This document shows positions 26,949 to 35,886 of a stretch of 64,000 nt of DNA, one piece after another (within the stretch, counting starts at the first letter, position 1; each line of letters starts with the position of its first letter). Below the pieces are notes generated by a model. That model ran no database searches and was not told the DNA's origin. It saw nothing but the letters and a program-made list of their open reading frames with translations. A program made the translations under genes and the position numbers. The stretch comes from Alopecurus myosuroides. Lineage: Eukaryota > Streptophyta > Magnoliopsida > Poales > Poaceae. Location: assembly GCA_028641055.1 (NCBI GenBank), contig CM054062.1, positions 12,870,826 to 12,934,825 of the forward strand, in the 5' to 3' direction.

Positions 26949-29330
26949 CTACGCATCGGCGTCGGAGGCAGCCTTGCCCTTGCCCTCGGCGTCGGAGGCA
27001 GCCTTGCTCGGGCTAGACTCGCCGAAGTCAGACTCGGAGTCGGAGCTGCTCTCAGACGAGCTATCCTGGCAGCAAAGGGGGCGGACTAAGGTGCCGTCGA
27101 AGATCTTCACCTCCAGCACGTGGGCCTCCTCGTCCTTGTAGTACCTGAATGTGAGCATGTTGCCCGCATTTAGCTTGTGCATGCGCGCGAACTGCCCCAC
27201 CCATAGCGCAGGTAGATGTCATCGCCACGTTGCTGCAGGACAACGCGCACGGGCCCGTTGTCACAACCCTCCAACCGGAGGGTGAAACTATAGGGCCCGC
27301 CCTTGCGCCCGAGGAGGATCGACGATATCTTCTCTAGAAGATGGAGCCTGTTCTCCTCTGGGTGGAACAGGTGGACGTAGAACTTCGGTAGCCGGAGACC
27401 ATCCTCCTCCTCCTCCTCCACCGCCGTAGCCCCTCCTCCTCCTCAGCCTCCTCCTCCTCCTCCTCCGCCTCAGCAACAGCGCCACGCCTTTTACGGCGTG
27501 TTGACCCCTTTGCACCGCGCTTTGCCCCCTTGCAGCGCTTGATGCCCCTTGCTCCGCGTCCACGTCCACGAGTAGGAGGCATCGCGTCCTCCTCCATGAT
27601 GACTATCGCGTCAGAACCACTTGCATTTGATGCGCGCGATCCATTTGTACGCGATCCACGTGGACGTCCAGGCCAACGTCCACCACATTTTACCAGGATT
27701 TCTTCGACGTGGACGACGCCGCGCCCACCGCCGGTTACACGGGAACCACGGGGACGTCTCGCCATGGCTAAAAAAAAGTAGCAAATAGCATCAATTTCAT
27801 CAGTTCGCAACAATTGCATATAATCTAATAAAAATATAGCTAATAGCATCCATTTCATCAAAATTTCTTATAGATACCAGCTAATGGTACTAATAGCTAA
27901 ACAAGTCCGAAAAAGAGTAACTATATGTTCCAGATCCTCATTTCAATTATAAATGCAACATTGATGAAATATTTAAACGTATGATAATACAGACCAAGAG
28001 TTACATAGCTCGGGTTCATTTTATTTAACCCTAATACATCACGATGTAATAATATCACTTATACATATTCATGAAACATCTCTCAAACTAATTAACTCCG
28101 ACCGGGTCCTAAGTCGCGGGATGCTGAGTCGCGGGTGCTACGGGCCCATAGGTAAGGAACCCTCACAGGGTCATAGCTCACGTGGTAAGGAACCTTCCGA
28201 ATAATCGACCAACCGCTGCTATACTCCCTATCGAGCAAGTACATGTAGCGACGGATGTGCTCGTCCTCCTCCCTGATACGCTGTTGTATCACCTCCTCAG
28301 GGACCGGCTCTCTCCGCACCGAGCGTGGCCCACGCGATGGCCACCAAAGAATATCCGGGTCGACCACGTCACCCGGATTTCTCACCAAGCCGCTTGCCCC
28401 GGTACTAAGGACCTCCTAGTGTCAGCCCAGCGGGGCCCAGTCCCGGACATCGCCCGGCGGGTCCAACAGAGACATCGTCGCCAAGGAAAACAAACTAAAA
28501 ACACATGCATGATATATGGACTAAGTAAATATTCCTAATTAAGTAAAAATTCACTAAGTAAAAAATCCACTAATTATAAACAGTCACTAAGTAAATTTGT
28601 AAACTAAAATTCATCTAATGGTACTAAGAAAAACTTAATTCACTTCTAAACTAAACATTCACTAAGAAAAAAATAGCTAAGTCAAAAACCTAAATTTTTT
28701 CTAAGTCTCCAATACCTAAAATTTTTCTAAGTCTCCAAAACCTAATTTTTTTCTAAGTGTCCAATACCTAATGTTTTTCCTAAGTGTTCAAGACCTAAAT
28801 TTTTTCTAAATCTCCAATACCTATATTTTTTCTAAGTTTCCAATACCTAAATTTTTTCTAAGTCTCCGATACCTAATATCTAATAATAATCTAACAGTAA
28901 ATACTAAATCTAACACTAATCAAACACAAATACTAATCTAACACTAATACTAAATCTAACACTAATCTAATACTTAATCTACCACACACTAAATCTAACA
29001 CTAATCTAATTAATACTAAATCTATCACTAATCGATCTAACACTAATACTAATTAATCTAACACTAACTAATGCATGTAGTGAGGAGGATGAGGGCGCGG
29101 AGGCGATCTCACCTCAGGAGTAAGGCACGGCGGCGGGGAGGAGGGCGGCGTGGGCGAGGAGGGCCGGCGGCGATCTCTCGGGCGGCGTGAGGACGTATGG
29201 GAGGCGCGGGGACGGGCGGCGCGAGGAAGGGCGCGCGGCGTAGAGGAGCGAGGACGGACGGCGCGAGGACGGGCAGCGTCGAGGAGAGGCGGCGGCGAGG
29301 ATCACCGGCGTCGAAATCGGGCAGCCTCAC
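26949..29330 (-). pseudogene. Second CACTA gene: acidic/basic N-part and B3-like DNA-binding domain, frame-broken
   Basis: Three exon-like blocks are seen on the minus strand. 29330-29109 (MRLPDFDAGDPRRR...) is Pro/Arg-rich. 28388-28092 (VVDPDILWWPSRGPRS... IREEDEHIRRYMYLLDREYSSGW) resembles a protein recalled from grass CACTA elements. 27765-26949 starts MARRPRGSR, is Arg-rich then Glu-rich, and after a frame change reads PKFYVHLFHPEENRLHLLEK, then ILLGRKGGPYSFTLRLEG, RYGW, then QFARMHKLNAGNMLTFRYYK and VLEVKIFDG. That order of strands, the GW-FA motif, 'L..GN.L.FRY' and 'V.IFD' fit a B3-type domain. A Ser/Asp-rich tail follows. Frame breaks lie in the Glu-rich run near 27400 and in a G run at about 27192-27204. 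Either mutation or introns could explain the first; the second looks like a single-base change. Its likely role is a TnpA-like protein binding the subterminal repeats, which is inference. Confidence 0.6.
28680..28880. repeat. Minisatellite, about 28-29 bp units (TCTAAGTCTCCAATACCTAA)
   Basis: About seven degenerate units of 'ctaagtctccaatacctaaatttttt' lie in tandem inside the CACTA element. They are followed by 'ctaacactaatact' repeats to about 29070. Non-coding, probably intronic to the second gene. Confidence 0.8.
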
Positions 29331-29417
29331 GGCGTCGCTCTGGATTTCGGCGCCGGGGACTTAGAGAAATCTACGAAACTACTTTGTGTTGCCCCGAGCG
29401 GTTGCTCCGCCCGGTGT

Positions 29418-29423
29418 TATATA
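29418..29423 (-). promoter_or_regulatory. TATA box of the second CACTA gene
   Basis: TATATA on the minus strand (CCTATATAACAC context) lies about 88 bp upstream of the ATG at 29330. The hairpin repeat is directly upstream of it. Confidence 0.55.
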
Positions 29424-29432
29424 GGCGGGAGC

Positions 29433-29470
29433 CTTTTGCCCCGGTTGGTAACACGAACCGGGGCAAAAGG
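29433..29470. repeat. Internal copy of the CACTA hairpin motif at the second gene's promoter
   Basis: A near-perfect hairpin, CTTTTGCCCCGGTTGG through CCGGGGCAAAAG, sits in the middle of the element about 10-50 bp upstream (on the minus strand) of a TATA box at 29423-29418. Confidence 0.8.
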
Positions 29471-29535
29471 CCCAAAATTTCAGTTTTTTTCTGCCGCCAA
29501 CTTTTTTCCTTTCGAACATTTCAAATACATTTGAA

Positions 29536-29810
29536 ATGGTTTAGAATTTGGAGAAACTTTCAATATGAAAAGTGTCTAAAATTGCATAAACATTTCAAAT
29601 ACATTTTCTGTTTTATAAAATAATTATTCCAACTATTTAAACTAGTAACAATTTTTTTTTTAAACATTTTTAAAAACCTATTTTATGAATGGTTTAGAAT
29701 TTGGAGAAACTTTGTATATGAAAAGTTTTTAAATTGCGTAAACATTTCAAATACATTTTCCGTTTTATAAAATAATTATTCTAACTATTTAAACTAGTAA
29801 CAACGTTTGA
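29536..29810. repeat. 153-bp direct repeat between the two CACTA genes
   Basis: 'atggtttagaatttggagaa' at 29536 recurs at 29689, and homology continues through 'actatttaaactagtaac'. Two copies are present, AT-rich and non-coding. It lies in the spacer between the transposase 3' end and the second gene's promoter. Confidence 0.85.
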
Positions 29811-30105
29811 AAATTCAAACATTACAAAAAAAACTAGTTTATGACTGGTTTAATCTGCAATGTTTGATACATTATTACAAAATAGTCTAGCAATATTACA
29901 TGAACCATGAAGGTTTAATACGTCATCACCAACTATTGCCGCCATTATTTACTTCTCTGTCGTAGCCATGGAGCATCTTCCTTATTTAACGCGATCCTTG
30001 GGTCAGTTTTCACTCTAAAGGGCGGAATTTCTTCAAATTTATTATAATCTTCTGACATGTCTGTCCTGTCCTCCACTCCCACAATGTTTCTTTTCCCTGA
30101 AAGAA

Positions 30106-33100
30106 CTATGTGCCGCTTCGGCTCACCGCATGATGTACTAGAATTCTTATTTTTTTTCTTTTCCTCGGTTGGGTAGACATGTCTTTCACATAGAAAATTT
30201 GAGCCACATCTTTGGCTAGGACGAATGGTTCGCTTCTGTACCTAAGATTTTTGAGATCCACTGTTGTCATTCCGTACTGCTGGTCTACCTTTACTCTTGT
30301 CATCTTGACCAATTGACACCGTAATAGAGAGAGCTTAAAATTAGGTCCATAGTCAAGTTCCCATATATCCTCTATGTAACCATAATATGTGTCATTTGTC
30401 TCATTAATTGTATCCGGTGCATCGAAACGGATGCCACTATTCTCGTTGGTGCTATTTTTATCTTGTGCGATCATGTAAAATGTATTACATTTATCTCGTA
30501 CCCTTGGAAAGTCAGTTTAGTCGAAGATGGTGACCTGGCCAACAAGTAGAGCTCATCTCCAAAAATGTTGTTACTCATGAGTTCTGCCTGCAACCAGGCG
30601 CCGAAACTATCGATGTGTTCATCATTAATCGAGGATTCAGACAACCCCGGGTTTTTGGACCGTATAATATTCTTGTGTTCCTGGATATAAGGAGCCACCA
30701 AGGTGGACATTTGTAGACCTGTGTAGTGTGCTTTAGTGAAAGAATGTCCGTCCATAAATATCTTTGTTTTCCTTCCTAGCGTGCCTTTTCCACTCATTCT
30801 TCCCTCATGCCGCGATTCGGGAACACCAGTCGACTTAAGGTCTGGAAGAAACTCAACACAAAACTCAATTACCTCCTCTGTTCTATAACCCTTAGAGATG
30901 CTTCCTTCTGTCCTAGCACGGTTGTGAACATATTTCTTTAAGACTCCCATGAACCTCTCAAAGGGGGACATATTGTGTAGAAACACAGGACCGAGAATGG
31001 TAATCTCTTTGACTAGGTGGACTAGAAGGTGTTCATAATATTGAAGAAGAATGGTGGGTACACCAACTCGAAGCTGACAAGACATTGGACCACATCTGTC
31101 TGTAACGCTGATAGACTTTCTGGATTGATTACCTTCTGAGAAATTGCATTGAGGAATACGCATAACTTCACAATGGGTAGTCGAACATTTTCTGGTAGAA
31201 TCCCCCTCAACGCAATCGGAAGAAATTGTGTCATCAACACGTGGCAGTCATGAGACTTCAGGTTTTGGAATTTTTTCTCCGCCACAATTATTATTCTCTT
31301 TATATTCGACGAGAAGCCAGACGGGACCTTGATACTATTTAGTGCTTCAAAAAATAGTTCCTTCTCTTCCTTGGTAAGAGCGTAGCTGGCAGGACCACCT
31401 TGAAGCCGCTCGGGATTCTTGCCGTCTAGTCCTTTCGTGTGTTGCTGGTCCTGCCGTGCTTCAAATGTATCTTTTGACTTCCCATACAAGCCAAAGAAGC
31501 CTAGCAGATTCGCGCAGAGATTCTTCGTCAGGTGCATCACGTCAATCGCAGAGCGTACATCTAGGATTTTCCAATAGGGTAGTTCCCAAAATATAGATTT
31601 CTTATCCACATGGGTGCGTGTCCGTCAGCGTCATTCAGAACAACTTGTCTGCCCGGGCCCTTTCCAAATATTACTTTCAAATCCTTCATCATATCAAATA
31701 CATCATCACCAGATCGAAGGATAGGCGTCTCCCGGGTATCTACCTCACCATTGAAATATTTGCCAGCTTTTCTTAAGGGGTGCTTGCGCGGAAGAAAACG
31801 ACGATACCCGAGGTACACAACCTTCTTACATTTATCCAGATATACACTTTCGGTGTCATCTAAAGTTCTAAACAGTGTGTGCATGCATTTTATCCCTTGT
31901 TTGTATGTCCAGAAATGTTACTAAGAGCAGGCCAATCGTTGATGGTTACGAACAACAACGCTCGTAGGTTAAATTATTTTTGTACGTGCTCGTCCCACAT
32001 AGGTAAACCTTCTTCACGCTACAACTGTAAAAGTTCATCGACTAATGGCCTTAGGTACACATCAATGTCGTTGCCTGGTTGTATCGGGCCTTGGATCAGC
32101 ACTGGCATCATAATGAACTTCCTCTTCATGCACAACCAAGGAGGAAGGTTATAGATACACAGAGTTACATGTCAGGTGTTATGGTTGCAGCTCTGCTCAC
32201 TAAATGGATTAAATCCATAAGTTCCTTGCCTCACCTGCCAAGCGCGGGAACTTTCTCTCGATTTTTCTCCACCGCGACCCATCAGCGGGGTGTCTCAACA
32301 TCTCATCTTTCTTACGATCTTCCATGTGCCATCACAAAAGTTTGGCATGCTCTTTGTTTCTGAACAAACGTTTCAACCGTGGTATTATGGGAGCATACCA
32401 CATCACCTTTGCAGGAACCCTCTTCCTGGGTCGCTCACCCTCAACATCGCTAGGGTCGTCTGGTCTGATCTTATACCGCAATGCAGTGCATACCGGGCAT
32501 TGTTCCAAATTCTCGTACTTCTCACCGCGGTAGAGGATGCAGTCATTAATGCAGGTATGTATCTTCTCCAAGCTAATCCTAGGGGGCATACAAGTTTCTT
32601 TGCTTGGTACGTACTGTCAGGAAATTCATTGTTTTTAGGAAGCTGCTTGTTCACTATTTGCAGCAACTTTGTAAATTCGTTGTTAGTCACACCGTTCTCG
32701 GCCTTCCATTGGAGCAATTCCAGTGTGCTGCCTAGCTTTTTCTGCCCGTCTTCGCAAGTTGGATACAACAACGGGGACCTTTACTACTTTACGACGACGG
32801 GGGACCGCACGTAGGGGGTTTACTGCACAAGGCCCCTGCAGAGGTGGATTCGCCCCCGGAAACGCTCCGGTGTGGCCGGTTCCCTCGGGGGTAGAAACTT
32901 AGCTTGGAGAAAGATCCCGTTGATCTTTGTGATCTTTTAACATCTGGTCGAACTTCACCCTCACATTTTCAATATCGCTTTCTGTCTTTGCATCCGTAAT
33001 AGCCTGGCCAAGATCATCGATAGGCTCATCTGGTGCCTGCAACTATGATTCCACTTCATTTTTATCTTCCATTTCAGTACCGACACCGTATTCAGGGAAC

Positions 33101-33390
33101 ATGTCATGATAGTTGTCATCATTATCTTCTTCTTCGTTGTCTTCCATCATAACCCCTCTTTCTCCGTGCTTGGTCCAACAATTATAGTCGGGCATGAAAC
33201 CGGATTGAAACAGATGGAAGTGGATGACTCTGTGAGAAGAGTGTTCCTTCTGATTCCGACATACAGCACATGGACAACAGATAAAATTATTCCTCTTGTT
33301 TGCCCGGGCCACCTCGAGAAAATAACCCACGCCTTTCATGAACTCGGTAGAGCGTCGGTCAGCGTACATCCATTGCCGGTTCATCTGCAT
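30106..33390 (-). pseudogene. CACTA transposase (TnpD-type) remnant
   Basis: Blocks in order on the minus strand: 33390-33043 transposase-associated domain (RQWMYADRRSTEFMKGVGYF ... CCPCAVCRN); 32771-32580 (CEDGQKKLGSTLELLQW); 32589-32332 zinc-like start of the transposase family-21 core (CINDCILYRGEKYENLEQCP, then VCTALRYKI); 31884-31561 core (GYRRFLPRKHPLRK, LNDADGHAPMW); 31609-30560 end of core and DUF4218 (IDVMHLTKNLCANLLGFFGL, HDCHVLMTQFLPIALRG); 30474-30106 DUF4216-like C-terminus (YYGYIEDIWELDYGPNFKL). The 32330-31885 part needs several frame changes and has in-frame stops. Intact proteins of this type cut and join the TIRs. At least three frame breaks and stop codons make this copy non-functional as read, although some gaps may be introns. 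Confidence 0.85.
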
Positions 33391-33706
33391 TATATGATTA
33401 TTAATTAAGAACTGTTACAGAATACCATGAATAGAGAAATGACCAATGTTACATCGACAGATAAAAGGTTAAAGTTGGTACCTCGACCGAGGAGGAAAGA
33501 AGGACGAGAAAGCTTATTTAATTAAGTGTGGCTCGGACAAATTAAATTGTGCTTGTTTTCTGCGAGCTGAGATGGCGTTATTCTCCCGGGCATTTCATCA
33601 AACACCTCTTGTACATAGGAGGGAAAAAAAGTGAGCACACACCACACAACTAGAAATATATCCTCCAAAGTGAGTGGCATGAGGAGAAGACAGGGCTGGC
33701 AGGGTT

Positions 33707-33714
33707 TATATATA
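33707..33714 (-). promoter_or_regulatory. TATA box of the CACTA transposase gene
   Basis: TATATATA (CCACTATATATAAACCC on the minus strand) lies about 320 bp upstream of the TAD start and next to the subterminal hairpin array. Confidence 0.5.
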
Positions 33715-33726
33715 GTGGGGGGGGAG

Positions 33727-33966
33727 TCATTTGCCTCGGTTGGTGGCTCCAACCGGGGCAAAAGACCCCCCACACCACGAGCCTGAACGGGCTCTGGTCG
33801 TCGAGGGCTTTTATCCCCGGTTGTAGCCACCAACCGGGGCAAATGACCCCCCACCACGCGCCCTGCTCGCTCCGGCCCCACCTCTGCAGTCTTTTGCACC
33901 AGGTGGTGGCCGAGCCGGGGCGAAAGGGGTGCTCGCGGGTGAGCAAAACCCTATTTTCCACTAGTG
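33727..33966. repeat. Right TIR and subterminal hairpin repeats of the CACTA element
   Basis: Two hairpins of the same motif are seen, at about 33729-33763 (TTGCCTCGGTTGGTGGCTCC then AACCGGGGCAAAAG) and 33809-33844 (TTTTATCCCCGGTTG, loop, CAACCGGGGCAAA). The TIR ends at 33966. Confidence 0.85.
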
Positions 33967-33969
33967 CAG
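33967..33969. repeat. CACTA target-site duplication (right), CAG
   Basis: CAG follows the terminal CACTAGTG at 33959-33966 and matches 26435-26437. Confidence 0.8.
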
Positions 33970-34013
33970 AGCCGAGCACCACGGACCAACGGCACGGAAG
34001 TGGTGCAAGAGGA

Positions 34014-34169
34014 GCGCAGCACCGCTCGGGCTTGCGCCACCGCCAACCAAGTCGACCCCCAAGTGGCGCAGCACCGCTCGGGCTTGCGCCACCGCCGACC
34101 AAGTCGACCCCCAAGTGGCGCAGCACCGCTCGGGCTTGCGCCACCGCTGACCAAGTCGACCCCAAGTTA
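34014..34169. repeat. Minisatellite, three 52-bp units
   Basis: GCGCAGCACCGCTCGGGC begins units at 34014, 34066 and 34118; each continues through 'caccgccaaccaagtcgaccc'. The 52-bp period (not a multiple of three) makes ORFs cycle through frames and explains the repetitive 'LGVDLVGGGASPSGA' peptides on the minus strand. No gene is supported. Confidence 0.9.
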
Positions 34170-34298
34170 GCTCGTTGCTGGATGCCATTCACACCGCCTC
34201 CACCCGTGCGACATAACCGCTTGTAGGTAACCACTCAGAAAGCTAATTCCAGCACTCGTTCTTATGCTAGTGCGACGACTAGCCGTGCATGTTTTCTA

Positions 34299-34394
34299 CT
34301 CCCTTCGTCTCATATTAATTGTCTCAAAGTTATACAAAACTTGATACATCCACTTTTATCCAACTTTGAGACAATTAATATGAGACGGAGGGAG
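34299..34394. mobile_element. Stowaway-type MITE (96 bp) upstream of the NAC pseudogene
   Basis: Nearly perfect inverted repeats CTCCCTTCGTCTCATATTAA and TTAATATGAGACGGAGGGAG with TA duplications at 34297-34298 and 34395-34396. It is absent from the matching promoter of the intact NAC copy at 47.5 kb. Confidence 0.93.
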
Positions 34395-34743
34395 TAAAAC
34401 TTGGGGCGTGTCTAGCCAACAAAAGCTATTTTGATTCGTGCACCGCGCGTGCACGTACGACCGGAGTGCGGCACGTGCGCGCATGTATATCGCTGGTTGA
34501 CGTGAAAACTTTGTCACTAAGTTTCTAGTAATTCGGAATTCGAAGGCCACCAAGTTTCCAATTCGGAATTCGAACTCCGAGTTAGGAAAGAATCCATCGT
34601 CGTGTCCTACCCAGCATGGGGAAATAAATAGTCTGCTCCAACCCACGTTCCAAACCACGTACGTACCACTACACCTCAAACATTTCCTGTAGCAAGCAAG
34701 AAACTAGATCTTGCAAACCCTAGCTAGCATCGCAAATCGCGCC

Positions 34744-35050
34744 ATGGAGGAGGCGGAAGACGTGTTCGGCCTCGGCCTCTCGGCTGGCTTCAAGTTCAAC
34801 CCCGAGGACGATGAGCTGCTGGAATACTTCCTTCTCCGTCGGCTCCTGGGCCAGCAGCTCCCTTTAGAGGGCATGATCTTCGAGGATGATCTGTTGAGCG
34901 CGCCGCCGTGGGAGCTCGTCGACAAACACAAGCCGAAGGCCAACGAGGCCTTCTTCTTCGCCAACGGACAATCGATCCACAGCGAGGGCGGTCGGCAGAG
35001 ACGTTCCTGCGTCGACGGCGGAACCTGGAAAGGGGAGAAGCCCTTGGTGG
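34744..35050 (+). pseudogene. Truncated NAC-domain gene copy
   Basis: The ATG at 34744 opens MEEAEDVFGLGLSAGFKFNP, the same protein as the intact copy at 47842 with only about three changes in the first 99 residues (F/L at 8, L/P at 50, D/G at 91). Homology stops at 35050, after GEKPLV, in NAC subdomain C. Everything encoding subdomains D-E and the C-terminal region is missing. The open frame then runs to 35148 through foreign sequence. The upstream region from about 34210 also matches the intact gene's promoter, so this was a segmental duplication, not a retrocopy. A NAC protein cut here would lack most of its DNA-binding surface. Confidence 0.9.
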
Positions 35051-35306
35051 CGCATAAGCTCTCCGGTTTAATCAGCAGCCTCCACGCTTGTTTGGCCAGC
35101 ATCACATCATTGAAGGTCTCAAGGTCTCGGAAACCTAGTCCTCCATGATTCTTCGATATCGCCATTTTTTCCCAACTCTGCCAGTGCATTCCTTTCCGAT
35201 CTAGAGATAGTAATTTCGTAACATCGTTATTACGATTTTTATTATTTCTCGTGTCAAACACCTCGTTCTCCACCCACATCTCATACATCCAACTTCGATC
35301 AATCAA
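35051..35306 (-). pseudogene. LINE reverse-transcriptase fragment fused antisense to the NAC pseudogene
   Basis: On the minus strand about 35200-35051 reads MHWQSWEKMAISKNHGGLGF, RDLETFNDVMLAKQAWRLLI and KPESLCA, the conserved region between the RT domain and the zf-RVT zinc finger of plant non-LTR retrotransposons. It is cut abruptly at 35051, where NAC sequence begins. No poly-A tail is at the junction, so it is a rearranged fragment, not a fresh insertion. Confidence 0.85.
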
Positions 35307-35750
35307 TCCCTATCGGTCAAACATAGTTAACTAGCCTTGTTGATAATTCATCGTATATACAACAACCAACATGAAAAAATAACTCTAGTTGCTGGCCATT
35401 TCTATATAGGTGTGTGGCCAATAGCTAATGGACTCACTCGTAATGCCGTATGGAGGCTCTAGACCCTACCTTCTCGCCAACACCGACCCGATTTGTGTCC
35501 CCACGATTACCGCACTAACGCTTGTGAGGTTCCTTCTTTGACATTTCGAAGCGGTGGGCAATGTCGGCCCGTGAGTGGTGATAGGGACGCACGACGCCTT
35601 CCTAACATTTACTAACCGACACCCTATTATACGTGAGTCGGTAGTGAATCGGTTGTTAGTGATGTCATACGACAAGCGGAACCGTGGAGTCATTGATTAT
35701 CGATGATTACTTCTTCTGTTAGTGGTTTTGCACATTTTTTACCATCTCCC
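35307..35750. other. No gene seen between LINE fragment and microsatellite
   Basis: Mixed sequence with a short minus ORF (35693-35466) without recognisable domains. 'ccgacaccctattatacg...gagtcggtagtgaatcggttg' near 35620-35660 hints at an old transposon but is too short to assign. Confidence 0.5.
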
Positions 35751-35804
35751 ACTCATGAGTGTTGTGTTGTCCATTGTGTGTTGTTTCTTTGTTGTTGCAA
35801 ACTA

Positions 35805-35881
35805 GGAGAGAGAGAGAGAGAGAGGGAGGGAGGGAGGGAGGGAGAGGGAGGGAGGGAGAGAGAGAGAGAGAGGGGGGGGGG
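35805..35881. repeat. GA/GGGA microsatellite (first copy)
   Basis: Runs of GA and GGGA end in a G run at 35872-35881. It lies at the end of a duplicated segment (35751-35886) whose second copy is at 46682-46935. Confidence 0.95.
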
Positions 35882-35886
35882 TTATA
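35882..35886. repeat. Target-site duplication of element B (left), TTATA
   Basis: TTATA directly before TGTAACATCC, repeated at 46669-46673. Confidence 0.92.

Larger units (their letters stand above)
26438..33966 (-). mobile_element. CACTA (En/Spm-type) DNA transposon, 7.5 kb
   Basis: The ends are CACTAGTGAAGAATAGGG (26438 onward) and, reverse-complemented, CACTAGTGGAAAATAGGG (33966 backward), imperfect terminal inverted repeats. The 3-bp duplication CAG lies at 26435-26437 and 33967-33969, typical of the superfamily. Subterminal regions carry repeated CCCCGGTTGGT/ACCAACCGGGG hairpins. Two gene regions read on the minus strand: a decayed transposase (33390-30106) and a second gene with a B3-like domain (about 29330-26949). 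Orientation therefore runs from 33966 to 26438. Confidence 0.92.

Noticed and set aside
33650..34234. ORFs with repeated LGVDLVGGGASPSGA peptides
   Set aside because: Explained by the 52-bp minisatellite; the period is not a multiple of three, and the frames cross the CACTA end.
35466..35693. 75-codon minus ORF
   Set aside because: No domain, no start context, AT/GC-mixed spacer beside transposon debris.
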